Source: CAKZML01 sp963823435 | Lineage (GTDB): Bacteria > Pseudomonadota > Gammaproteobacteria > Steroidobacterales > BM003 | Length of the DNA stretch: 64,000 nt | Reading direction: 5' to 3' | Assembly: GCA_963823435.1 (NCBI GenBank) | Contig: CAWGLN010000001.1 | Location: 1,240,001-1,304,000 of the forward strand | Part shown: positions 38,001-46,497 of the stretch, piece by piece | Numbering within the stretch: the stretch's first letter is position 1 | How the letters are laid out: each line of letters begins with the position of its first letter | Position numbers and translations under genes: made by a program | The notes under the pieces: model-generated | What the model saw: only the letters and a program-made list of their open reading frames with translations | Databases searched by the model: none | Told to the model about the DNA's origin: nothing

Positions 38001-38695
38001 CCGGTGGACCAAACTATGTGGTCCAGTTGATGGATTTCTCCGAACCCGGGCAGGACAAGTCTTCCCTGCCCGGACCAGGCTCACGCTTTGCCAAGCTGGT
38101 TGCCCGCTTGGGTGAGGCGGCCGAGGATGGTCCCGCCAGCAGACAGTTAAAGCTTGCCCTGGCAAGTTACGAGGAGGCCTGGGATAGAGAATTCAGTCGC
38201 GAGCATGATCATTTCAAATTGCTGGGTCAGCATAATATTCGTCGTTATCTGCCGGTAGGGAAGCTGACCATTCGAGTGGGAGAAGGGGCTGATGTCTATC
38301 AGGTAATTGCTGCCATGGCAGCTGCCTGGATTACCGGCAACCAGGTGTTACTCAGTCTTGACTCCGACGTGAACACGTCTATTGAAACCTTGCTTGAGAA
38401 GTGTGCAATGAGTTTCGGTGGCAGGATGACTCTTGCCCGCCACAAGGAGCAGGAATTGGTGCATCTGATTCAGGGCCAGGCGATGGAACGTCTGCGGATT
38501 GTTGGTTCAACTCCGTCGAATGCCCTGTTACTGGCTGCAGCCCGGGACTACGTGTATGTCGTCAGGGCTCCCGTGCTCGTCAGCGGGCGGGTGGAGTTGT
38601 TGTGGTACCTGAAGGAGCAGAGCATCAGCGATAATTACCACCGCTACGGCAACCTGGGTGAGCATGGCGCGGAGGGCCGGGCCAGGGTGCTGTGA
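35017..38695 (+). CDS. putA: Bifunctional proline dehydrogenase / glutamate-semialdehyde dehydrogenase PutA, one frame break
   Basis: About 1225 residues after repair. The FAD-dependent proline dehydrogenase half includes MRMNVNFLGEALLGEEAA, LSIKISTIYSQ, YLDMEEYRDM, RLVKGANLEMEKV and FEMLEGMANHQRR. The ALDH half follows from about residue 530, with PPWNFPIAIPCGGIAAALAA and the catalytic Cys in GHSGQKCSATS. A C-terminal domain completes it. It oxidises proline to glutamate via P5C channelled between the active sites. There is no N-terminal ribbon-helix-helix DNA-binding domain, so unlike E. coli PutA it is not a repressor. The frame breaks at about 35738-35750, between the helical lead and the MVREVPKFVYLDMEE strand. 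Confidence 0.93.
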
Positions 38696-38852
38696 AACAG
38701 CGGCCTAGGTAGTATGCCGAATTGTCAGCCTCTAATTGAAAGTCAGACAATGCGCTTGATGCGCCCTGACGGGCCAGGCTGTTCGCGGCCGCGCGTGGCG
38801 GCCGCCGGTACATGAGGCGGTTGATTCCGCAGGGATGCGGGAGCGGGGTTAC

Positions 38853-39738
38853 ATGGCTCAAGGCACTGCACGTCGACACGTTGATTTCAACGAAGACGCC
38901 GCCGAGAAACTGCGTGAAATGGCGGACCTGCTGAAACAGCAACACGCCAATCCTTTCAGAATCCAGGCCTATGTGCGTGCTGCCCAGACCGTGGAGTCCT
39001 GTGAACAGGATCTGCGTGACTTGCTGGCCAGCGAAGGCGTGGCCGGGCTGGATAAGCTGCCGTTTATTGGTCGCGGTATAGCCAGCTGTTTGCAGGAACT
39101 GGCCCGCTACGGTCGGCTTGGTCGTTTGGACAGGTTGCGCGGTCGAACTGGATCCCGAGGATTTATTCCAAACGGTGCCCGGTGTGGGGTCGGTACTCGC
39201 GAGACAGATACACGAGACATTGGGCATAGACACGCTGGAAGAGCTTGAAGTAGCGGCCCACGACGGACGTCTGGAACGGGTCGAGGGTATAGGCCCGCGC
39301 AAGGCCCGGGCCTTGCGGGCCAACCTGGGCGAGATGTTGCGCAGGCTCAGCGTGCGTCGTCCGGCAACCGAACGCATAGAGCCGACGGTCGAGGCGTTGC
39401 TGGGTGTGGATGAAGAGTATCGCTGCAAGGTTGCCTCGGGCGATCTGCCTCTGATTTCGCCCAGGCGTTTTAATCCTACTCACCGCGAATGGCTGCCTGT
39501 GCTACATACGGAGCGCGGTGAATGGCATTTCACGGTCATGTTTTCAAATACCGCCAGGGCTCACGAACTGGGCCGCACCCAGGATTGGGTGGTGGTCTAT
39601 TTTTATGACAGTGATCATAACGAGGGGCAGCAAACCGTGGTGGCAGAGAAACGGGGACCCTTGAAAGGCAAACGAGTGGTGCGTGGCCGGGAGGCCGAGT
39701 GCCAGGATTTCTATCGGGCACACACCAAGAGCCGCTGA
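38853..39738 (+). CDS. Helix-hairpin-helix DNA-binding protein related to PolX N-terminus, one frame break
   Basis: About 294 residues after repair. The N-terminal part (HANPFRIQAYVRAAQTVES, LPFIGRGIASCLQEL) is like the 8-kDa/fingers HhH domain of family X DNA polymerases. A second HhH pair follows (VPGVGSVLARQIHETLGI, VEGIGPRKARALRANL). The C-terminal half (REWLPVLHTERGEWHFTVMF, DWVVVYFYDSD) is a different domain with no polymerase catalytic Asp triad. It probably binds DNA structure-specifically; function unknown. The frame breaks at 39141-39142 (GG for G). Confidence 0.78.
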
Positions 39739-39740
39739 AG

Positions 39741-40632
39741 TCAGGCCTCGTCCACGAGCTCCTGCACCAGGAAGCGACACTGGATCTGCGACACCTGTTC
39801 GAAGAACTCACCCTGGTAGGGCTGGAAGTGGTTACATTCCAACTCTTCGAGGACGCAGTCGGAGATGCGGGCGGCGGCCTTACGTATGCTTCGCAGCGGA
39901 ATAAGACTGTCTTGCCGGCCCGCAACGATCAGGACCGGGCAGTTAACCTGGGAGGCGAATCTCGCCGGCATATACAGTCCCGCCGCCAGGGCGATACGGG
40001 CAGGGGTTTCATTGCGCCAGTCGGTGTTCACCGGGAACCATTGCCATGTAGCCAGGATAACTTTCCGGTGAACTCATCATGGCCAGTTCTTCGGGCTTGC
40101 CGACTATCGGCAACTGGTGCACCGGTCCGCCGGATAGCGCCTGCAGCCAGTCGCGGATGCCTGCCCAGGTCAGTTTGAGCAAGGTCGCGGGAGGCATGCG
40201 GCCAAGGCTGGCTGGACCGCTGACAAAAGGCACCATGCAGGAGACGGCCTTTATGTCCCGATCCTGGGCGGCAACCACCAGTACATGGCCACCGCTGAAA
40301 GAGGTTCCCCAAAGCCCTAATCGCCGTTTGTCGATGTTGTCACATGAGCGCACGTGGGCCAGGGCGGCGTGGTAATCCTGGATGTGACGACGGGGACTTA
40401 CCCACTGTCTGGGAAGGCCCTCGCTATCACCAAATCCGCGGTAGTCAAACAGGAAGACCGCCATGCCTGCATCTGCGAAAACCTGTGCGAACGGCGGCAG
40501 GGAAAAGTCGCGTTGTGCGCCAAATCCGTGCGCCATGACCAGGCAAGGGTGGGGGCCGTCACCATCGGGCAGGTACAGATCGCCCGTGCAAGTCGTACCG
40601 CGGCTGAGAAATTTCTGGGTGATAAGCTTCAT
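39741..40632 (-). CDS. Alpha/beta hydrolase, one frame break
   Basis: About 296 residues after repair. Oxyanion motif HGFGAQRDFSLPPF, nucleophile elbow GTSFSGGH (Ser), acid in VLIVAGRQDSLIP and His in LECNHFQPYQ complete the catalytic triad. It resembles the dienelactone hydrolase/acetyl xylan esterase-type family. Substrate unknown. The frame breaks at about 40031-40032 (CC on the plus strand). It ends 2 bases from the convergent HHH gene and is 50 bases downstream of the EamA gene, probably co-transcribed. Confidence 0.85.
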
Positions 40633-40682
40633 CTTGCCGGTCCTTGCCTGACTCAGGCTTTTGCCGAAATACAGTTCAACCT

Positions 40683-41565
40683 TCAGTTTGCCCTAATCCG
40701 CCCGGTTAGAGCCAGTGCGTTACCGGCCAATACCAGGGCCACTCCGACTGTTGAGAGCAAAGTGAAATGATAGTTTTCAAAGATCGCGGACACGGTCAGT
40801 GCGACCAGGGGTATTAGCACGGAGGTGTATGCGGCGCGGCCAGAACCGATCCTGCGTATCAATTCCAGATAGCAGACGAAGGCCACTGCGGTACCCATGA
40901 CCGAGAGATACAAGAGGGAACCCAGGTATTCGGCGCTGTACTCGATGATAAAGGGCTGTTTCTGAATTACCGCGCTCAGGAACAGGAACGCTGTGCCGTA
41001 AGCCATGCCATAGATGCTCATGGTCGTTGGGCGTATACCGCGGCGCGTGTTTCGAATGGCTATCATATTTCCCAGCGAGGCAAGGTAGGTGCCGGCAATA
41101 ATCAACCCCATGCCCAGAATCCTGTTCGGCGCCGGTGGAAATAGAGGCAATTTCGGGCAGGAATATCAAGGCAACGCCGGTCAGGCCGATGGCCGAGGCA
41201 GTCAGGATGCGCCAGTCAGCGCGCAAGCCGAAAAACACCCGCTCATTGCCCATGTTCATGAATGTAAGGGCCGTGAAAAGAACGGCCACCAGCCCGGAAT
41301 TGATGTATTGGGTGCCGTAGTAGGTCAGTGCGTAATTCAGGCCGAACATGCAGACTCCCAGCATGGCGGCGTAGGCGTGATCGGCCAGGGATATTCGAAG
41401 TGGTCGGCGCGTAGCCAGGGCGTAGGTAAGCAGGATCACCACGGCCAGCCCAAACCGGTAGGTCAGGGATACCTCCGGGGCCACCACGCCAAGTTGCATT
41501 GTGATGGCATACCAGGTTGTGCCCCAGATAAGGACGCAGGCTAAATACAGGGCGATATTAATCAA
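40683..41565 (-). CDS. EamA-family (DMT) transporter, one frame break
   Basis: About 293 residues after repair, ten hydrophobic helices in two EamA repeats: IWGTTWYAITMQLG, YAAMLGVCMFGLNYALTYYG in the first; LSVMGTAVAFVCYLEL and RAAYTSVLIPLVALTVSAIFE in the second. EamA proteins export amino acids or metabolites. The only start I find is TTG 41565 with GGGT upstream. The frame breaks at about 41127-41133. Divergent from the M48 gene. Confidence 0.87.
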
Positions 41566-41722
41566 AGGGTACGACCCGGAGCAAATCCGAATGATACTCG
41601 TATTGCGCGCTGGGCAAGCAAAATATCTGATATGCTTTCGACAGAATTTTTAGTGTGTTTTGCGGGTGCCCGGGTCCAGATAGCCAGGAATGCCGAACCG
41701 GAAAAATGCCGTCGAGGAATCC

Positions 41723-42556
41723 ATGCGTAAGAATTTTTTGTGTTTGATGCTGCTGTTTCTGACCCTGGTCAGTGCTTGCGCCACCAGTCCGACAGGTCGC
41801 CGCCAGTTGATGCTGGTGTCGGAGCAGCAGGCGATTAGCGCCTCGCGCGAGGCTTACCTGGAAACCATGACTCCCTTGAAGAAAGACGGCAAGTTGAATA
41901 CCGACCCGCGTCTGAACCAGAGAGTCGAGAAAATCACCGGCAGGCTGGTCGCGCAGGCCGTGAAGATGAGGCCGGATAGCGCCAACTGGGAATGGAGTGT
42001 CGGCGTGATTGACGATCCCAAGATGGTGAATGCCTGGTGCATGGCCGGTGGGCGAATGGCTATCTACACCGGTCTGATTTCCAAGGTGGACCCCACTGAT
42101 GACGAGTTGGCCCAGGTGATGGGCCACGAGATCGCGCATGCCCTGGCCAATCACACGGCCGAGAAGATGAGCATCGCCATGGCGACCCAGATGGGGGTAC
42201 TGGCGGTTGGCGTGTCCTCGGACAGGCCTGCTCTTGCCATGAGTGGTGCGGCGGTGGCGGCGACCCTGGCTATCGGTCTGCCAAATAGCCGAACCGCGGA
42301 AACCGAGGCCGACCAGATAGGCATCGAGCTTGCGGCCAGGGCGGGCTACGATCCCAACGCCGCCGCCAGCCTGTGGCAGAAAATGGCCACGGTAGGAGGG
42401 TCAAGGATGCCGGAGTTCCTGAGCACCCATCCGGCACCGGAAAATCGCATGCAGCGACTGAACGAGCTGGCCCCGAAAATGGTCGGCTATTACAAGGCGC
42501 CTGGGGAGCGACCGATTTATCCCCTGCATGAACCTGTGAGCGCGGGCGCTCCCTAG
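41723..42556 (+). CDS. M48-family metalloprotease lipoprotein
   Basis: 277 residues from ATG 41723 (GAGGA in front). The lipoprotein signal ends with Cys19 (LVSAC). The zinc site is HEIAH at 135-139 (QVMGHEIAHALANH) with the downstream Glu in AETEADQIGIELA, and a helical region ends in FLSTHPAPENRMQRL. This is the LoiP/YcaL type of periplasmic, outer-membrane-anchored M48 peptidase involved in envelope protein quality control. It stands alone between a divergent EamA gene and a convergent hpf. Confidence 0.93.
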   Translation: MRKNFLCLMLLFLTLVSACATSPTGRRQLMLVSEQQAISASREAYLETMTPLKKDGKLNTDPRLNQRVEKITGRLVAQAVKMRPDSANWEWSVGVIDDPKMVNAWCMAGGRMAIYTGLISKVDPTDDELAQVMGHEIAHALANHTAEKMSIAMATQMGVLAVGVSSDRPALAMSGAAVAATLAIGLPNSRTAETEADQIGIELAARAGYDPNAAASLWQKMATVGGSRMPEFLSTHPAPENRMQRLNELAPKMVGYYKAPGERPIYPLHEPVSAGAP

Positions 42557-42732
42557 AAAGACGGACAGGGGCGGGAAGGGGTAGGTTACCGGCTGGTGGC
42601 GGGAGCGCCGGATGGCAACTGCCACCAGGATAAGCGAACCCGATCATGCCACGGCCACCATCGGGGCCGATACTGCCCGCCTTCAATCCTGTCCAGTCCC
42701 TGACGTATGCAACCAGGTCAGGGACCGGCGGC

Positions 42733-43077
42733 TTATTCGCGGGATTTTACATTGCCGGTGCGACGGTCCCGATAGACTTCCAATTGCCGGTGGGCAGCTT
42801 CGAAAGCATCCCTGATCGCTACATAGGCATCTTCATGGGCGGCGTTATCGTCCGGGCTTCGGTTGGCCACGATCTCCCTGTCCGGGACCATGATGTCTAT
42901 CAATACACGGTAATGCTTGCCCTTGTGCTGGTGCTTGTGCGGTGCCTCCACCACAACCTGCATGGACATGATGTCAGAGAAGAATCGTTCAAGCTTTGCA
43001 GCACGCTCCCGTATGTTGTTTTCGATTGCGTCAGAGGGATCCAGTCCCCGGAAAGTGATTTCTAGCGGTTTTTCCAT
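42733..43077 (-). CDS. hpf: Short ribosome hibernation factor, HPF/RaiA family
   Basis: 114 residues from ATG 43077 (MEKPLEITFRGLDPSDAIEN). The double-stranded-RNA-binding-like fold of HPF: IRERAAKLERFF, MQVVVEAPHKHQHKGKHYRV, DAYVAIRDAFEAAHRQL. The charged C-terminus VYRDRRTGNVKSRE is short, so it is a short-form protein. It should bind the 30S subunit in slow growth. It lies alone, not beside rpoN as in many relatives, so it may be a second copy. The 176-base gap to the M48 gene holds a 9-bp inverted repeat GTCCCTGAC/GTCAGGGAC at 42696-42725. Confidence 0.85.
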   Translation of the reverse strand: MEKPLEITFRGLDPSDAIENNIRERAAKLERFFSDIMSMQVVVEAPHKHQHKGKHYRVLIDIMVPDREIVANRSPDDNAAHEDAYVAIRDAFEAAHRQLEVYRDRRTGNVKSRE

Positions 43078-43231
43078 AGTTTTAAGCTTTTCCCTCTGTT
43101 CACGGTTACATCCTACGCCGGCAGACATCCGGGGACATTAGGTGGATTTACCTAGTGCCGCAGGCGTCCCGACAACAGTTCCAATTCTAGACGAATCCAG
43201 CCGGAAAATGTTGCATGTGGGCAAAGCGCAC

Positions 43232-43259
43232 AAAAAAAGACGCGGGCCGGTTGGCCCAC
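43232..43259 (-). terminator. Rho-independent terminator of the DUF6502-DUF5666 unit
   Basis: Minus-strand stem GTGGGCC / GGCCCGC with an AACC loop, followed by GT, C and seven T. It begins 32 bases after the DUF5666 stop codon. Confidence 0.85.
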
Positions 43260-43290
43260 GTTCAAGCGACTAGCGGGTTTTCGACCGCGG

Positions 43291-44784
43291 CTAGTCTTCT
43301 AGCGAGACCTCGCCGCCAGAGGTGTCAAGAACCATGCCATTGGCATCCCAAATGCCCTCGGCCTTCACCACCGTCTGACCCGCCACTATGGTCTCTACGA
43401 GAACCGAGCAGTCCAACAGTTGGTCATCCTCGTCTTCACATACGGTTGCGCCCGGGGCGGTCGATATAGCCACTGTCTTACCCAGGATGGTTAGCTGGTA
43501 ATCGCTTGCGCTGGAGGTCTTGGTGTCGACTATGCCTTGTAACAACGTTTCCGCCTGAGGACTTTTCTCCTCAATGCGCTCCGCCGCAACTGAATTGGCG
43601 CCCGCCGGTGATTCTGTTCCCCTGACCATTACGAAGTCACCCTGGGCGAGGTTTCCGCCACCGTCCAGTTCTACCCGCGTAGTCTGGCCTATCGATACCA
43701 TGATGCCCATGCCAGAGCCTGAGCCGCCCAGCAGGTAGATGGTATTGTCGGAGACCTCGTCTACCGTGGCCTCGATGCGCACCTCGTCACCGCCGTGAAA
43801 TTCCAGCTCCGAGGCAACCAGCACACCACCGCTGAAGACGCCCTCAGCCTCCACCTTAATCCCGTCAATGATGTCAGCCTGACCGAATGAAGAAGGCTCG
43901 AATTGGGTGTCCATGCTAATTTGCACTGGCACACCGCTTACTTGGAAACTGCTGCAGGCGCCCGCTGGGCAGCCGTTCACATAACCCTCTATTTCGGCTT
44001 CGTCATCGTCGCTGATGTCTTCATTGATGCCGTCAGACTTGGCCTCAACCGAGCTTGCAAGTACGGTGGCCCCGTCAATATCCACACTGGATGGCTCAGC
44101 CTTGACCTCGACAAACATCCCGGCAGCGGGTTCGCCGCCGCCAAAATTTAGCAACTGGGCTGCTGAGTAATCTACTGTCAGTCCGGTAATCGCGAAAGTG
44201 TTTAGCGTAGGGTCAGCGCTGTCGATATAGTCCTTGATCTCGATTTCGTCGCAGGCGGTCTTTTTTTCTACACGTGTAGCATCAATAGTGTTGGAAGCAG
44301 AGTTATTGAGGCCATAGACTTCCACGCAATCGCTGCCGGCCAGCAGACCATTCAGGTCGCTGAAATTATCCAGGCTGGTGTTGGTGGTGACCTGGACCAG
44401 TTGCCCCATCACGTTAATATCGCCAAGTCGGGGGTCGCCTGGCTCAGGTGTTACAGAGAACACAAAGCCTTCCACCGATTCTTCAAGGGCGACGGTCTGC
44501 GCATCCCTGCTGCCGTCATTGTTAATGCTAGCCACGACCACCACGTAGTCACCGATCTTGAGCTGGTTCTCGCTGATGTTCAATCCATCAGAGGTAATGG
44601 TTGCGGTGGAAGTTCCATAGTGCCGACCATTGACGATGATGCTGCCGAAACCGCTAATGGTGCCCACCGCAATGCCTGTGCCGGAAATGCCGCTGCTTGC
44701 ATCTCCGGATGAGCCCCCGCCACAAGCGGCGGCCAAGGTGAGGGCCAGGGTCGCGGTTGCGGTGGCAAATTTTGCTTGTTTCAT
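43291..44784 (-). CDS. DUF5666 repeat lipoprotein
   Basis: 497 residues. A lipoprotein signal (TATATLALTLAAAC) is followed by a Gly/Ser linker, then repeated small beta-barrel units of the DUF5666 type: ISGFGSIIVNGRHYGTSTAT, LKIGDYVVVVASIN, IEGYVNGCP, VRIEATVDEVSDNTIYLLG, GDFVMVRGTES, LLQGIVDTKTSSASDYQLTI. The recurring GxxV...IxLxG and GDxVxVxG pattern suggests OB-like folds. Very acidic overall. Function unknown; surface-anchored by inference. It is transcribed with the DUF6502 gene 22 bases upstream and ends in a good terminator. Confidence 0.85.
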   Translation of the reverse strand: MKQAKFATATATLALTLAAACGGGSSGDASSGISGTGIAVGTISGFGSIIVNGRHYGTSTATITSDGLNISENQLKIGDYVVVVASINNDGSRDAQTVALEESVEGFVFSVTPEPGDPRLGDINVMGQLVQVTTNTSLDNFSDLNGLLAGSDCVEVYGLNNSASNTIDATRVEKKTACDEIEIKDYIDSADPTLNTFAITGLTVDYSAAQLLNFGGGEPAAGMFVEVKAEPSSVDIDGATVLASSVEAKSDGINEDISDDDEAEIEGYVNGCPAGACSSFQVSGVPVQISMDTQFEPSSFGQADIIDGIKVEAEGVFSGGVLVASELEFHGGDEVRIEATVDEVSDNTIYLLGGSGSGMGIMVSIGQTTRVELDGGGNLAQGDFVMVRGTESPAGANSVAAERIEEKSPQAETLLQGIVDTKTSSASDYQLTILGKTVAISTAPGATVCEDEDDQLLDCSVLVETIVAGQTVVKAEGIWDANGMVLDTSGGEVSLED

Positions 44785-44806
44785 GCGGATACTCCTGAGA
44801 GCTGAA

Positions 44807-45641
44807 TCAATCCTGTAAATAATAAATTCCGGCGCCTACCCTGACCGCGCGCGCGGGCTGACCGGATCGCCTTCCCTGACTTTGTTCTTTTTTGGTTAGC
44901 CACTCGTCCAGTTTCTCCAGAAACTTCTGGCCTTCTTGCTGCAACAGAAGGTGAAACTGATCGGCCGTTTTTTGACTGACGCTCAAGTTGGTGACCAGGC
45001 GCTCAAACCGGGCTGTGTCCTTTCGCTCAGCCTTGGACGTTAAACGCGATAGTGTTTGCATGATCGTGCAGTGCAATACCCGCCTGATGCAGAATTGCCG
45101 GGTCGCTCTGGGCTGGCGTGTAATTGCGTTTGAGTACTTCCATTTTGCCGTGGCTTTCGTTGACCAGTCCCAGTCGCACAAGTTCTTTGGTAAGAGCTAC
45201 CGGCGGAATGTCGCCGGCGTAGCATTTCAGCAGATCCCTGAAGCTGCCTTTGCCGCCGTCGCTGTCCAGCCTTCTGGGTTTGCCGCCGCGGTCGCTGAAT
45301 TCCGGGTCCTGATGCCAGGCGGAAAGCAGCCTGGGTATCCGGCTCTCCGGCATATCCGGTTCTTGCTCGTTGTCGCTGGCTATCACCTCCCTGACCCGTG
45401 CTACTTCACGGCGGCTTAGTCCGGTCAGAAGGGCGACCCTGGAGGCGTTGGTCTGGCGGCCGTCAATGCCATAGTCCTGGCTTGCAGCCTGAACAAATGC
45501 GACCTTGGCAAGTTCCGCGAACTCTTTCCAATGGATGCCACCCCGAATCATGATGCGGGCTATTGGAATCAGCAGGTAGCGTGCGGCAGCCCTGAGAGCG
45601 TGTCGTGATTTATCTGTCATCAGATCTTTTGGTTTGTACAT
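44807..45641 (-). CDS. DUF6502-family protein, one frame break
   Basis: About 277 residues after repair (270 from ATG 45620). The frame breaks at about 45036-45040 (CC for C), where HDHANTIAFNV rejoins KAERKDTARFERLV and the helical end QKFLEKLDEWLTKKEQS. The N-terminal half (RQTNASRVALLTGLSRREVA) looks like a winged helix, so DNA binding is possible. Function unknown. ATG 45641 lies inside a perfect palindrome, so ATG 45620 (MTDKSRHALRAAARYLL) may be the true start. It is coupled to a DUF5666 lipoprotein, making a regulator plus surface-protein pair plausible. Confidence 0.78.
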
Positions 45642-45676
45642 ATGTGCGAATTTAGCACATATGTAATCTAATGCAA
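45638..45676 (-). promoter_or_regulatory. Promoter and palindromic operator of DUF6502-DUF5666
   Basis: A perfect inverted repeat ACATATGTGC-N7-GCACATATGT occupies 45638-45664. On the minus strand TTGCAT (45671-45676), a 16-base spacer and TAAATT (45649-45654, preceded by TGC) form a promoter whose -10 lies in the loop of the repeat. A bound dimer would block transcription, and the DUF6502 protein itself is a candidate repressor (inference). Confidence 0.65.
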
Positions 45677-45722
45677 GCTTTTTATTCGCTTGCTTATGTT
45701 AACCCGCTGTAAACGGGCCAGG

Positions 45723-45995
45723 TCAGGCCGCCCAGAGTGTCCACACACCGATCAAGATGAAGCCGGCCCCCGCTATATAGGCCAGGTAACGTGGCTGGAT
45801 AATGTCGGAAACCAGGCCGCCGGCCAGCACGCCCAGCGCCGAAGTCAGGATCAGGGCAAGGCTTGCGCCCAGGAAGACAGTCATTTTGCTGACTTCCCCG
45901 TCGGCGGCGAATAGCAGTGTAGCCAGTTGGGTCTTGTCGCCAAGTTCGGCGACGAAAACCGTTGCGAAAACAGTCAGTAAAAGCTTCAAGTCCAT
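45723..45995 (-). CDS. Half-size TMEM165/GDT1 (UPF0016) family membrane protein
   Basis: 90 residues from ATG 45995 (AGGA eight bases upstream; ATG 46010 is possible). It has three helices and one copy of the family motif, FVAELGDKTQLATLLFA (E-x-G-D-K-T). Typical GDT1 proteins have two such repeats and move Mn2+ or Ca2+. A single-repeat protein would have to work as a dimer. No partner half-gene is adjacent. Confidence 0.88.
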   Translation of the reverse strand: MDLKLLLTVFATVFVAELGDKTQLATLLFAADGEVSKMTVFLGASLALILTSALGVLAGGLVSDIIQPRYLAYIAGAGFILIGVWTLWAA

Positions 45996-46125
45996 CAGCG
46001 CGATCCTCATAGAGCGGGTATGGAGGTGCGATGACTATAAATCCCGTAGGTCCGGGGCACCAGTTTGCTGCATGGACCGTTCGAAGCCGAAAGCCACCCG
46101 ACGCAGGGCAACCGGAATCCGGGGC

Positions 46126-46153
46126 AAAAAAAAGATCCGCCGGCGGCGGATCT
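46126..46153 (-). terminator. Rho-independent terminator upstream of GDT1
   Basis: Minus-strand stem AGATCCGCC / GGCGGATCT with GCC loop and eight T. It lies 345 bases beyond the fabH stop and about 130 bases before the GDT1 start, same strand. It could end a fabH read-through or small-RNA transcript, or be a leader attenuator for GDT1. I do not see the conserved core of the yybP-ykoY manganese riboswitch. Confidence 0.8.
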
Positions 46154-46172
46154 AAATCAGGGGGGGGTTCAA

Positions 46173-46204
46173 AACTGTCAGGTGCAGTGTCAAACCTGAC
46201 AGTT
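46173..46204. repeat. 11-bp perfect inverted repeat
   Basis: AACTGTCAGGT and ACCTGACAGTT with a 10-base loop. It lies just upstream of the terminator at 46126-46153 on the minus strand, so both could belong to one short structured RNA. The surrounding 502-base region (45996-46497) has no gene I can support. Confidence 0.7.
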
Positions 46205-46396
46205 CAGAAGTCAACGAAAAGATTGCCGCAGGTCATTGACTATAAAGGCATTTTGCATGCCAGCTTTTGGTAAAAATACGACAAGATGGGAAACCCCAAA
46301 TGTTTCGCGGTAAATACCTGTTGCGTCGGCGCTACATTGGTGTGGTGGCTTGACCTGGTAATTTGTTGCCCTTGCAGGTCCGCAAGGAGTAAATTT

Positions 46397-46418
46397 CGCC
46401 GACCCGCGCGGGTCGGCG
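46397..46418. repeat. 22-bp perfect palindrome after fabH
   Basis: Arms CGCCGACCCGC and GCGGGTCGGCG abut with no spacer. It is 80 bases after the fabH stop; on the minus strand it is followed by AAATTT, so it may act as a weak terminator or an operator. Confidence 0.6.
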
Positions 46419-46497
46419 CCAAATACCGGTCAGGGCAAGCTCCACAGGGCTCTTCGCGCGTGACCCCTGGTCTTACATATGAGTTTTCGTCTGCGGG

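Noticed and set aside
42545..42609. 9-bp inverted repeat GGCGCTCCC / GGGAGCGCC after the M48 gene
   Set aside because: 47-base loop and no T-run, so not a terminator; likely chance in GC-rich DNA.
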